64,000 nucleotides of DNA. Source: Spiribacter halobius. Its GTDB lineage: Bacteria; Pseudomonadota; Gammaproteobacteria; Nitrococcales; Nitrococcaceae. The notes beneath the pieces are model-generated. The model saw nothing but the letters and a program-made list of their open reading frames with translations. It was not told where the DNA came from and did not search any database. The first letter of the stretch is position 1, and each line of letters begins with the position of its first letter. Below, in pieces: positions 36,072-45,900 of this stretch. A program made the translations under genes and the position numbers. The stretch covers positions 3,898,501 through 3,962,500 of the forward strand of contig NZ_CP086615.1 in NCBI RefSeq assembly GCF_020883455.1. Reading direction: 5' to 3'.

Positions 36072-39000
36072 GAGCGAGGCGATGGCGGCGGCCGGAGCGC
36101 CGCTGGCGACGGCCGCTCGGGTTCGCCTGGCTTGCCCTGGCGGCGACCACCAGCCATGCCGAGCTGGTGGTTCAGGACGCCGAGCCGGCCAGCTTCTTCG
36201 CCACCGAGACGGCAGTCACCGTGGCACCGGACGGGTATACCGCCGCCATCGGCGATGCCGAGGGGGCCGTGACCCTCTGGGATCTCTCGAGTCGCCGCCG
36301 CCTCACCCGGCTCCCCGCCGGCTCGCTGCTGAACGGCGTACGGCGGCTGCGGCTGCTCGACCGGGGCCAGGCGCTGTTCGCCGCCACCACCGAGGAGTTT
36401 GCGCTCTGGCACACGGGACGGCGCGAGGCGGTGCAGCGCTGGCCGCGCGCGCCGCACCCTGGCGCCGAGGGCTTCAATGACTTCACCGCCAGCGCCGACG
36501 GCCGCAGCTACGCCGGCAGCCATGCTGGCGGCACGCTCGTCGTCCTCACCAGCGCCGAGGGCAGCCGCCAGCTGCCGGTGCCGGGCGTCGCGTCCGCGCG
36601 CCTCGCGCTCAGTGACGACGGCCGCAGGCTCGCCACCGCCACCGCCGGGGAGCTGGTGGTGTGGCGCACCGACGGCGAGGCGATACGGGAGGCACAACGG
36701 GTCGCACTGCCCCAGGGCGTAGGGGCCTCCCCGGAGACACTGCGCTTCTCGCCGGATGCCCGCTGGCTGGTGATCGGCAGCGGCACGCAGGCGCACCGAC
36801 TCCACCTGCCGAGCGCCCGACTGGAGAACCTCGAGAGCGCCCGCAGCCCGCGGTTTCTCGACGATGGCCGCCTGGCCTACTTCGGCGCTCGCGGCTGCCT
36901 GTGGCTGAAGCCGCCGTCGCGCGAGCCGGCCCGCCGGCTCGCGGCCACCCCCTGTCGCGACGATCCCCAGCCGGCCCTGGCGGTAGCGGCCGGGGACGTG
37001 CTCTTCAGCGGTCGCCGGCTGCTCGACGCCGAGACCGGGGACACCCTGGGCGAGCTCACCCGGCGCACGCGCGAGCGCCGGCTCATGGCCGTGGACGAAG
37101 CCAGCGGGCTACTGACGCTGCGCACGGCACCGGCCCCCGGCACGGCCGACCCCTGGGGAGACGGCGGCGAGACGCTGGAGCGAAACCGGCGCCGCGGCAT
37201 CGAATTCCAGCGCTGGTCCCTCGGCGAGCTGGAGCGCTCCGTCATAACCCGGCCCGCCGAGCTGGAAGCGCTCCGCCGCCGCCACCCGAACTCCTCCGAT
37301 TGCGGCGCGCCGCAGGGGCGCGACGGTTGGCGCACCGGGCAGAGGCTCGCCAATGGCCGGGTGCTCGTCGCCGATGCCGACGGCGTCTGGATCTGCCGGG
37401 GGGCGACGGTGCGGGGCCATCTTGCCTGGCCCACACCTTACCCCCCCGGCGAGCGGGCGACCCTGGTGCGCTTGCGCACCGGGCCGGACGGCCGCGAATA
37501 CCTCTTCGTGGTGGACACGCGCGGCCAACTTGCGATCTGGGACTGGTCCAGCCAGCGACGGCTCTCACGAACCAGCATCGGCCCGGCGGCATCCGGCGGC
37601 GCAAGCGTGCTGAATATCGGCTTCGCGGCGCAGGACGGAGTCTGGACGGTCCTGCCAAGCGGTGTGCTCGACAGCCGCCGCGAGGCACCGCTGCTGGAGG
37701 GCGCGGTACGGGCGAGCGCCTTCGATCCGGACAGCGGGCGCCTGGTCGTCGCGGTCGACCAGGGTATCGCCGTGCTCGACATCACCAGCGGCGAGCGGCT
37801 CGCGATGCGGGAGCTCGGTCCCTTCGCAGTCGACCAGCTGCTGCTCACCGAGACGCGCATCTACGCCAGCGCCCGCAACGGGGGCATCCATGTCATCGCC
37901 CGGGCGGGCCACGAGCTCCTCGGCACGCTCTACCCGGTGGGCGAGCGTGGCAGCGTCGTCCTCGCGCCAGACGGTGAGTACGCCGCGAGCCGGGACGCGG
38001 TGGACGCACTCTCGGAACGCGACGGCCTGACCCTGCGGCATTTCGCGGACTTCGACCTGGCACGCAACCGGCCCGACCGGGTGCTCGCCCGCCTCGGCAT
38101 GGTGCCGGAGGAGCGCATCACGGAGCTGGCCGCGCTGGTGGCGGAACGCCGTGCACGCCTCGCCACGCAGGCCACAGGCAGCAGGCCGGAGCGGCCAGCC
38201 GCAGGCTGGGCCGGTCCGCCACCGCTCGTCACAGGCCAGCGGCAGCTGACGTTGCGGCTCGAAGGCCCCGCCAGCGGCCGCGCCCACGTCTTCGTGGACA
38301 ACGTGCGGGTCACGCCCGCCGGGGGGCGTGCCGGGGATCCGGGCGGCGAGATCGCCGTCCCCGTCGAGCTGACGGCCGGGGACAACCGCATCACCGCCTA
38401 CCTCGAAGACGCTGCCGGACGCCGCTCCCCGCTGCTGCTGGCTCAGGTGCACGCACGGATACCCGCGCGCGGCGGACGCACGTTCTTCGTCGGCATAGGC
38501 GTTTCGGACTACGCCGACGATGCCTATGACCTGCGTTACGCGGCGCGTGACGTGGCGGACGCCGAGCGCCACTTCCGCCTGAACAGCCCCGGGGCGTTTC
38601 ATAGTCGCCTGCTGCTCGATCGCGAGGCCACTCGGACCGCGATATTCGCCTTGCGCGGCTTCCTCGCCGAGGCTGCACCGGGGGATCGCGTCATCCTCTA
38701 CCTGGCCGGACACGGGCTGCGCGACGCCGCGGGGCGCTACCGGTTCGCGCCGACCGACATGGACTTCCAGGACCCCGCCGCCCGGGGCCTCGGCTTCGCC
38801 GCCATCGAGGGTCTGCTTGGCAGCAGCGGCGCCCGGGAGCGGCTGATCTTCGTGGACAGCTGCCACGCCGGGGAGGTCCGCGGTGACGGCCTGTCGGCAG
38901 AGCCTGCGCAGGCGGGGCGCGAGACGGACCTGGGCCTGGTGTCGACACGGGGCATGCGTCAGGCGCAGGGTGCCGAGCCCCCGACGCTGGCGGCACGCAG

Positions 39001-40354
39001 CCTGCTCGAGGACGAGTTCCTGGATCTGCGGGAGGCGAGCGGGGCCCACGTGATCGCCGCGGCGGGAGCGGCGGAGTTCGCCCTCGAGTCACCCCGCTGG
39101 GCCAACGGCGTGTTCACCGCGGCCGTGCTGCATGGCCTGGAGACCCGGAGCGCCGACCTCGACGGCGATCGGCGCATCCGCGTCGACGAGTTGCGGCGCT
39201 ACGTCTCGCAACGGGTGTCCCAGCTCACGGCGGGTGCCCAGCGTCCAACGAGCCGCCGCAGCAACTACGCCCGGGACTTCGCCCTGGCCGCGGCACGCGC
39301 CCCGGACACTCGCCTGCTGCAGGGACCGCCCGCGGTGTCCGGGGGCACGGCTCCAGCGGCCGTCGCTTACAGCGGCGACGGGCGTCATCTCCTGATCGCC
39401 CGCGGCAACGGCGTGACCCGTCACGCGCGCGATGGCAGTGAGCAGCCGCGGCACATCATGCTGGCCGATGGCACCATCCGGGACCTGGTGGCCGGCCCCA
39501 GGGGCCGCTATGCGGCGTTGCTCGTCCATGGGTCGGAGGGCTCGCCAAGGCTCATGCTCGCCGACCTCGAGAACGGCGAATCGAGAAGCCTGAGCGCGCC
39601 GGCCGGCGCGACCCTGCGCCTGCGCGACCCGCTGGTTGCCGGATTCAGCGGCGACGCCGGGTGGCTGGTGGCGGAGTCGGGGCTCGAGCGCCACGGCGTC
39701 GTGGTCTGGCGCGCCGGCGACGCCCGGCGTCCGGCCCGGCACTATGCCCTTGGGCTCGATGGGCTGCTCGCAGACATCGAGCCGCTCGACGACGGCCGCT
39801 TCCGGCTGGCCGACGACCGCGGCACCGTGATCGATCTTGCGGCGCGCTCCGGAGATGTGCTGTCGCGGTGGACCGTGCCGGCGCCGCCCGCGGACCGGCG
39901 CTATGCCGCTGCCGCATCGGGCGCGGTGCAGCTGGGCGCGGCGGGCCGGCTTCTGGTGCGGCGCCATCCCCTCGCCTCCGGCCCGGAGGCGGGCACGGAC
40001 GACGGCGAGCCGGTCACGCACCGGATCGAGGCCTGGGATATCGCTACCGGCCAGCGAGTGCTCAGCCGCGACTTCGCTGGGGCCGTCACTTTCCGCATCG
40101 CCGCCATGGCGCCCCGCCTAGTGGTCCACGACAGCAATCCCCGCACGCTGCAGGCGCTGTTCGCGGGCACACCGGAGCGACCGGCGGGCTTCCGGGTCAT
40201 CGACGTCATGGCGCGTGCCGATACGGCCTGGCTCGACGCGGGCAGCTCGGGAGTACGCGGACGTTGGGCAGTGCACCCGGCGGGCCTGGCGGTTGCACGC
40301 ATCCGGTCTGACGAGGTGCTGGAACAGTGGGCGCTGGCTGGCCCGGAGGAATGA
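36068..40354 (+). CDS. Exported caspase-domain protein flanked by WD40-like propellers
   Basis: 1428 residues from GTG 36068, chosen because the frame before it overlaps the preceding gene and because this start gives a signal peptide (RRPLGFAWLALAATTSHA). Residues 30-700 form WD40-like beta-propeller repeats (for example DAEGAVTLWDLSSRRRLTRL). A beta-sandwich linker covers 725-798. A caspase domain covers about 801-1070 with H882 (LYLAGHGL) and C932 (FVDSCHAGEV). A second propeller-like region occupies about 1090-1428. The large domains probably bind proteins or sense the envelope, with the protease between them. It is translationally coupled to the first caspase gene and ends at strong hairpins. 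Confidence 0.85.
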   Translation: MRARRWRRPERRWRRPLGFAWLALAATTSHAELVVQDAEPASFFATETAVTVAPDGYTAAIGDAEGAVTLWDLSSRRRLTRLPAGSLLNGVRRLRLLDRGQALFAATTEEFALWHTGRREAVQRWPRAPHPGAEGFNDFTASADGRSYAGSHAGGTLVVLTSAEGSRQLPVPGVASARLALSDDGRRLATATAGELVVWRTDGEAIREAQRVALPQGVGASPETLRFSPDARWLVIGSGTQAHRLHLPSARLENLESARSPRFLDDGRLAYFGARGCLWLKPPSREPARRLAATPCRDDPQPALAVAAGDVLFSGRRLLDAETGDTLGELTRRTRERRLMAVDEASGLLTLRTAPAPGTADPWGDGGETLERNRRRGIEFQRWSLGELERSVITRPAELEALRRRHPNSSDCGAPQGRDGWRTGQRLANGRVLVADADGVWICRGATVRGHLAWPTPYPPGERATLVRLRTGPDGREYLFVVDTRGQLAIWDWSSQRRLSRTSIGPAASGGASVLNIGFAAQDGVWTVLPSGVLDSRREAPLLEGAVRASAFDPDSGRLVVAVDQGIAVLDITSGERLAMRELGPFAVDQLLLTETRIYASARNGGIHVIARAGHELLGTLYPVGERGSVVLAPDGEYAASRDAVDALSERDGLTLRHFADFDLARNRPDRVLARLGMVPEERITELAALVAERRARLATQATGSRPERPAAGWAGPPPLVTGQRQLTLRLEGPASGRAHVFVDNVRVTPAGGRAGDPGGEIAVPVELTAGDNRITAYLEDAAGRRSPLLLAQVHARIPARGGRTFFVGIGVSDYADDAYDLRYAARDVADAERHFRLNSPGAFHSRLLLDREATRTAIFALRGFLAEAAPGDRVILYLAGHGLRDAAGRYRFAPTDMDFQDPAARGLGFAAIEGLLGSSGARERLIFVDSCHAGEVRGDGLSAEPAQAGRETDLGLVSTRGMRQAQGAEPPTLAARSLLEDEFLDLREASGAHVIAAAGAAEFALESPRWANGVFTAAVLHGLETRSADLDGDRRIRVDELRRYVSQRVSQLTAGAQRPTSRRSNYARDFALAAARAPDTRLLQGPPAVSGGTAPAAVAYSGDGRHLLIARGNGVTRHARDGSEQPRHIMLADGTIRDLVAGPRGRYAALLVHGSEGSPRLMLADLENGESRSLSAPAGATLRLRDPLVAGFSGDAGWLVAESGLERHGVVVWRAGDARRPARHYALGLDGLLADIEPLDDGRFRLADDRGTVIDLAARSGDVLSRWTVPAPPADRRYAAAASGAVQLGAAGRLLVRRHPLASGPEAGTDDGEPVTHRIEAWDIATGQRVLSRDFAGAVTFRIAAMAPRLVVHDSNPRTLQALFAGTPERPAGFRVIDVMARADTAWLDAGSSGVRGRWAVHPAGLAVARIRSDEVLEQWALAGPEE

Positions 40355-40360
40355 ACGCGA

Positions 40361-40416
40361 GGCGGCCTCGGCCGCCCCGCGCAGGTGGCCGACCCGGGCG
40401 CGCGTCGGCGCCCGGG
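40361..40416. terminator. Double hairpin terminator between convergent genes
   Basis: GGCGGCC-TC-GGCCGCC (40361-40376) is followed by CCCGGGCGC (40393-40401) paired with GCGCCCGGG (40408-40416), a perfect 9-bp stem with a 6-base loop. Both lie in the 73 bases between the stops of the caspase/propeller gene and the convergent secreted-protein gene and can end transcription from either side. Confidence 0.65.
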
Positions 40417-40427
40417 CAGCGGGGACA

Positions 40428-41138
40428 TCAGTTGGTGACCATGCGATAGCCGTTCCAGACGCCGCCCAGATTGGCCACTTCGATCCGGAACGGTCCGGTC
40501 CAGCGGGGCCGCCAGGTGCAGGTCTCGCGATCGCTGTAGCTCACGCTCGCACAGATCTCGTTGCCGTTCTCGTCATAGACGTAGAGGTCGAGATCGGTGT
40601 CGCCGTCACCACGAATACTGACCGACGCGGTACGCCCGCCGTCAAAGTAGACGTTGTTGAACACGTCCGTGGAGCGGGCCAGCACGCGGAAGTTGCCAGC
40701 CGCCGCGCCGCCCGAGCGGCCCCGCGTGGTGCCGGAATCCCGCACCTCGTCGACGATGGCCATGACCTGCTCGTCGCCCCCGGCCAGCACCTGTGCGCGG
40801 TCCAGCAGCGCCGAGACGGAGAGATCCAGGGTTTCGTCCTTGTCATCGCCGGCCTCGCCGCCGCCGCTGCTGTCAGCGGCCACGTCCAGCGAGCGCGTGT
40901 CGATACCGGCCTTGATGCGCGCGGCCTGGACCACGAGCATCGCGTCGCCCTGTTCGATGCCGTAAAGGGCCAGCTCGTCTGCCAGCGTCAGGGCCCGCAC
41001 CTCGGCCGAGGCCGAGCCGTCGGGCTTGTCATCGGCGACATTGGTGCCACTTTGGTCGGCCAGCGCCAGGCCGCCGAGGCCAGTCATCAGCAGGGGGAGG
41101 CTCAGCACGAGAGCCCGCCGGAATGTCACAGTCTTCAT
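40428..41138 (-). CDS. Small secreted protein with a C-terminal PPC-like beta domain
   Basis: 236 residues from ATG 41138 with AGGTG upstream. The signal peptide is ALVLSLPLLMTGLGGLALA. The middle is acidic and helical (about 45-150), and the last 80 residues resemble bacterial pre-peptidase C-terminal domains: SIRGDGDTDLDLYVYDENGN, then a two-cysteine strand pair and a GPFRIEVANLG strand. Such domains bind to or travel with secreted proteases. It is convergent with the caspase genes and is a candidate partner, inhibitor or substrate. No enzymatic motif is visible. Confidence 0.75.
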   Translation of the reverse strand: MKTVTFRRALVLSLPLLMTGLGGLALADQSGTNVADDKPDGSASAEVRALTLADELALYGIEQGDAMLVVQAARIKAGIDTRSLDVAADSSGGGEAGDDKDETLDLSVSALLDRAQVLAGGDEQVMAIVDEVRDSGTTRGRSGGAAAGNFRVLARSTDVFNNVYFDGGRTASVSIRGDGDTDLDLYVYDENGNEICASVSYSDRETCTWRPRWTGPFRIEVANLGGVWNGYRMVTN

Positions 41139-41214
41139 ACTTTCGCACCTCGAGATGGGCGTTGGGTTCAGCACCGCGCACAGTCGGCGCGTGCCGGCGG
41201 TGTGACGCGGCACC

Positions 41215-41226
41215 GACAGAACTGTC
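41215..41226. promoter_or_regulatory. Palindrome in the divergent region before the secreted and membrane protein genes
   Basis: GACAGAACTGTC is a perfect 12-base palindrome in the 233-base gap between the divergent genes starting at 41138 and 41372. It is the only symmetrical element noticed in that gap and may be an operator for either gene. Confidence 0.35.
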
Positions 41227-41371
41227 AGGCCGCTCGACAGCACTCCGATTGCCGCAGGATCATCTGCGCTGGCCTGACGTTGCGCGGGCGCGCGCGTCCC
41301 CACCCAGCGGAGAGGTCCGAGATCGGTGGCATCCGGCATGCAGCGCCAACAACCACGACGACAATCGACCC

Positions 41372-41935
41372 ATGACTGCCGATAGCTGGTGGAGACGACT
41401 GTCCGCCGGCTCTCGGCCGCGTGCGGGAGCCGCCGGGCATGACGGGCCCGATGCACCGGAACCCCTGGGGGAGAGGCTGCGGACCCGGGAGCGCGAGCGG
41501 CGCGCCATGGCGGATCAGGCCGGACTGGACCGACTTCTCGCCCGGGCCGAGCGTGATGGCCTGCTCAGGCCGCGCCATCGCTGGCCCCGATGGAGCCTCC
41601 CGGGCGCCATCGCCGCCGGCCTCGCGGCAGCCGTGATCGTGATCGGGCCATGGGGGGAGCAGCCAGCGCCGACGGATCCCATCCGTTACCGCGGTCTGGG
41701 GACGCCGATCGAGGTGGCTGCCACGGATCCGGAACGCTGGATCGAAGACACCATGGCTGACCTGAGGTCGGCAGGCTGCGCGGCCGATCGGGACCGACCG
41801 GCAGCGGATGGCTCCCGAACCCTGGTGGCCGATGTGGCACCCGGATGCCTGGAGGCCTTCCAGCGCCGCCTCGGCGACGAAGCCTCCGAGGTGGAGGCGC
41901 CCGGGCGCTACCGCATCCGGGTCAGCAGGCCATAA
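41372..41935 (+). CDS. Single-pass membrane protein, candidate anti-sigma factor
   Basis: 187 residues. About 80 cytoplasmic residues, rich in charged residues (LGERLRTRERERRAMADQ), precede one transmembrane helix (LPGAIAAGLAAAVIVIG). A periplasmic domain of about 90 residues contains two cysteines (RSAGCAAD and APGCLEAF). The topology and the position next to an ECF-type sigma factor gene, on which it converges with 41 bases between the stops, fit an anti-sigma factor. No zinc-binding HC2 motif is visible, so homology is not shown. The start is uncertain because the ribosome site is weak. Confidence 0.6.
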   Translation: MTADSWWRRLSAGSRPRAGAAGHDGPDAPEPLGERLRTRERERRAMADQAGLDRLLARAERDGLLRPRHRWPRWSLPGAIAAGLAAAVIVIGPWGEQPAPTDPIRYRGLGTPIEVAATDPERWIEDTMADLRSAGCAADRDRPAADGSRTLVADVAPGCLEAFQRRLGDEASEVEAPGRYRIRVSRP

Positions 41936-41976
41936 CCCATGCCCCTTCAGCCCACCCTAGGAGTCTGCGCCGAATC

Positions 41977-42606
41977 TCAGGGCTCTGACTCCTGACAGCG
42001 CTCCAGGAAGGGGCGCAGCTTCTTGCGGCACTGGGAGAGATATTCGCGGGTGGCGCCGGGCGTGCGGCTCAGAAGATCGCCAATCTCCACCATGGACAGG
42101 CCATCGACGGCTGCCCAGATCAGGCACTGCGCCCGGTCCGGGAAAGCCTCCGCGAACCGCTCGAACTCCCGCCGGAGGCAGTCCTGGTGCTCATCGCGCT
42201 GGATCTGCTCGAGCGGTGGCGCATCGGGATCCACCAGCCGCTCCGCGACCTCGTCACTCAGGGCGAAAGTGCCGCGGCGCCGGCGGATCGCATCGATCAT
42301 GACGTGCCGTGCAGTCGTCCACAGCCACGCGCGCAGGCGGCGATGGTCGCGGACGGTGTCCGCCCGGCGCAGCACCTGAATGAAGGTGTCCTGGGTCCAG
42401 TCCGCCGCCTCGGCGGATGACGCCCCATGCCGGCGATAGTAATCCTGGAACCGGCCGGCGTAGGCAAAGTAGAGGTCTTCGATCGCCTGCCGGCGCGCCG
42501 CATCATCACCATCCTGCAGCGCAGCGAGCAGAGCGGCGTCCTCATCGGGAGCCTCCTCGCCCGATCCCGGAGTGAGCGGTAGCCGCCCCAAGCGTCCCGT
42601 CACCAC
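41977..42606 (-). CDS. ECF-type sigma-70 family RNA polymerase sigma factor
   Basis: 209 residues if translation begins at GTG 42606; a frame to 42807 exists, but its extra 67 residues are not sigma-like. Region 2 is clear (EAADWTQDTFIQVLRRAD, then LRAWLWTTARHVMIDAIRRRRG), followed by a linker and region 4 with the helix-turn-helix (GLSMVEIGDLLSRTPGATREYLSQCRKKL). There is no region 1 or 3, as in ECF factors. It is divergent from the giant CHAT gene and lies within the caspase-clan island, which suggests that it drives expression of these genes. Confidence 0.88.
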   Translation of the reverse strand: MVTGRLGRLPLTPGSGEEAPDEDAALLAALQDGDDAARRQAIEDLYFAYAGRFQDYYRRHGASSAEAADWTQDTFIQVLRRADTVRDHRRLRAWLWTTARHVMIDAIRRRRGTFALSDEVAERLVDPDAPPLEQIQRDEHQDCLRREFERFAEAFPDRAQCLIWAAVDGLSMVEIGDLLSRTPGATREYLSQCRKKLRPFLERCQESEP

Positions 42607-42912
42607 ACTTGCAGATTCCCAGACTGTTCTTGGTATTGATTCTTGCCCGGAAGAACCGGGCTGCAGCCCCGGCTGCTGACTGCCATCTCCGGCACTGTTT
42701 CGCAGAGTCGCCGCGCCCGCAAGCCTCGGCCGGCGAAACGTCACGAAAATGCGACCGGCTGCCGCACCGTCTGAGAACCCTATCGCGGAAAGCGCACGGA
42801 GCGCCAACGCGCAGCCGGCAGCCGGCAGCCGGCCAGCAAGTCAGTGCCTGACCAACGTTCACGTCGGCCGTCCCTCCCCGAACCGCTGCAGACATCCAGG
42901 AGTGCCACCCGC
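42607..42912. promoter_or_regulatory. 306-base divergent control region between sigma-factor and CHAT genes
   Basis: No gene is seen here. It contains CCCGG-AAGAA-CCGGG (42646-42660) running into the perfect palindrome GGGCTGCAGCCC (42658-42669). ACTGTTC (42623-42629) and CCGGCACTGTT (42689-42699) follow; the latter is identical to an element before the metacaspase-like gene. The part nearest the sigma gene (42605-42650) is locally AT-rich. These are the best candidates for the promoters and regulator sites of both genes. Confidence 0.4.
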
Positions 42913-45900
42913 ATGACCTTCAGTCCAACACGCCGCCGCCTGGGCGCCCTGGGGCTTCTGCTCGCCGGTCTGCTCGGGCAATGCGCCGCGGCGGCCGATT
43001 TCGGGGACGACGCGGTGGCGCACTGGCGCGAGCCCTTCTGGCGCGGCGAGCCCGCCACCGTGATCGCACGGCTGGAGGCCGAGCTCGATCGCGAGTCGCC
43101 ACACCCCCTCGCCGCGCAGGCATGGACGGCGATGCATCGGCGTACCGATACCCTGGCGTCGGCGCTACGGCGCCTGCCGCCCGCACGGGTGCAGGCCCTC
43201 GGTGCCTATCCCGAAATGCGTCGCCTCGAGGACGCCGGCCGTGCGGATCTCGTCATCGAGCGCTACGCCGACGTCGAGCGCCGCGACCCGAGCTCGCTGT
43301 GGACGGCCGATCTGGTGGCACGCAGCGCCGAGGACCTCGGTCAGCTCACGCTGGCCCAGTCGATCCGGATTGCCGCGATCGCCCGCTGGCCGCAACAGTT
43401 TCAGCTGGTATGGCCGCTGCTCGGGGATCGCTACCGCGGAGAGGCGGCGCGCGGCGCGCTGCAGGAGGCGCTGGCGAACGGGCCAATCCCGGCAGGGTCG
43501 CCAGCGGCAGAGGCCTTGTCTGCCTGGCTGGCGAATCCACGGCCCTCGGCATCGGACCGTGTCGCCCTCGCCCGCGCCTGGCTGCGCCGGGAACCGGACG
43601 ACGTGCGCGCTCGCATGTACCTCGCCAACCGGCTCTACGAGCTCGGGCACATGGCCGAGAGTCGCCAGGAGGCCATGAAGGCCCTGCAGGCGTACCCCTT
43701 CTACACCAACTGGGATCGCCTGCTGGCCGCGGACACGCGGCTGGGCGAGCCGTTGCGGGGCGAGCTGCTTCTGGACCGGCTGATGCGCGGCTATCACCGT
43801 CTGGCCCCGGAGCGGGAGCGCGACGTCAACCATTATCTGGCGGCCGCCCGACGCTTCGAAGGTGACCTGGGCGAGGCCCGGGCGATCCTGGACCACGAGC
43901 TCGCCGAAGCTCCGGACACCCCCCGCGTCCACGCCGAGAGCGCCCGACTCGAGCGCGAGGCCGGGCGACTCGCCGAGGCCGTCGCCCACGCACGGCAGGC
44001 CGTAGCACTGAGCGATCGCGACCCGGGTCACTGGACGCTGCTGATCGATCTGCTGCGCCGCGACGGGCGGCATAGGGAGGCGGTCAACGCCTTCGAGCAG
44101 GCCCTGGAGGGGGTACCCGGGCTGCCGCCGCGAGCGTACTGGGCGGCGGCGGGGGCACTGCGTGCCCTGGAGCGCAACGAGCGCATGCTGGCGGTCACCG
44201 CGGCCGCGGTGGATCGGTTCCCGGAGTCCGCGTGGATGTGGCGGGAGCGCGCGCTGGCCCTGCACACCGTTGGGCAGACCGGACGTGCACTGGACACGCT
44301 GCGCCGGGCGATCACACTGGCGCCCTCCAGTACCTGGGCCATACGGCAGGCAGCCCGGTGGTCCGCCGAGCGGCCCCGCGAGCCGGGAGAGCCGGATCTG
44401 CTGACCGCGTTGGCGACGCGCTATCCCTGGCAGGCCGAGCTCTGGGAGCAGCTGGCGGAGCGGGCCGGCGAGCAGGGTGCCAGGCTCGCCGTCTGGCGGC
44501 GTGCCGCCACCGCCAATCCGCACCACGCCTGGCCGGTGGGCCGGCTGGCACAGGCGCTCGCCGCAGCCGGGAACTGGGAGGAGGCGCTGGCCACGGTGCG
44601 TACCTATCGCGACGGAGTCGTTAGCAGCGGGGGCGAGTCACGGCAGGTCCGCCTGTTGCTGCCACGCCTGCTCGATGCCAACCCTGCGCGGCAGATGCCC
44701 GCAGAAGCGGTGGTGCAGGAGGCACTCGCCGACCTGCGGCGCTACCGCGAACTTGGCGGCAGCACGGTCACCTATCATGAGCTGGCCGTGCCGCTGTATC
44801 AGGCCCTTGGCGACGCCCCGGCGGCCGCCGAGAGCGCACTCGCGGCCGCACGCGTGGACCCCGGACCCGGCCGGCTGCACGAGCTGATCGCCGAGCACGG
44901 CGCCGAGCTCGGCGCACGGGCCTGGCGCTTCGGGCGACGCACCCTCGAGCGCCGGCCGATGGACCCCGAGGTGATCGTGGAGCTGGTCCACAAGCACGTG
45001 CTCTGGGGCGGCAGTCCGGTGGTGGCACTGACGCTGATCGAACAAGCCCGCGGCCGCGGCGTCGCGGACCATGAGCGCCTCGCGGGGCTGGAGGGCCGGG
45101 CCTACGGTCAACTCGGCGATGCCGTGCGCGAGTACGAGGCCAACTATGTGCGCAGCAATGCCATCGGCCCGAGTCAGCGCTATGTCGACTGGTACGAGGA
45201 TGCGCGGGCGGCGGCCATGGGGGACGAGCGCATGCGGGTGCGGCTGGTCAGCGACGCCGAGCAGCCCAGCGTGGATCTGATTGACCCTGACGGCAGCGTT
45301 ACCCGCCGCAGCGATCACCCGGTCACCGGCCGCACGACGCTGCTTCGGCGCAACGGCGCCTGGCTGCGGGCCGACTTCGAGCCCGAGCGGCTCCAGCTCG
45401 CCCGCGTGGAGGATTCCGCCGGCCGCTGGCTCGCCCTCGACTACACAGAGGGGCGCGTCACCCGCCTGCGCTCGGATCGAGACCCCACCGTCACCATCGG
45501 CTACGCGGCCGGAGGCCGACCCGCGCGGGTCGAGGTGGCAGGCGTGGGCCGCCTGCGGATCGAGTATGCCGATGACGGCGGGATCGCCGCCCTGGAGGCC
45601 AGCGACCAGGAGGGCGATGCTGCCGGGACGGAGCTGACGCTGCGGATCACCCAGGCATTCCAGACCCTGCAGGGGCGCATCGCCGCACTCAAGCGCGCGC
45701 TCGAGGCCAGCGAGCCGCGGGCACTCGATGACTCGGATCCGGAACACGAGCGGCTGTTCGCCGCCCTGCAGCGCGCCCCCCGCGGATCCGAGGCAGAAAG
45801 CCGGGCGGCGCTCGCGCTGGCGGGGCATGAGGCCGCCCACCGGGGGCTCGACCCCGGGTACGGCGCCGCTGCCGAGCAACGTCTGCGTCGACTGGTGCAG

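Noticed and set aside
42689-42705. Possible sigma-54 promoter (GGCAC followed by GC)
   Set aside because: The GG-to-GC spacing is one base too short for sigma-54, and no enhancer-binding protein gene is nearby.
42607-42807. 67-residue N-terminal extension of the sigma factor to ATG 42807
   Set aside because: The extension has no sigma-like sequence and would consume most of the divergent promoter region; GTG 42606 gives a normal ECF length.
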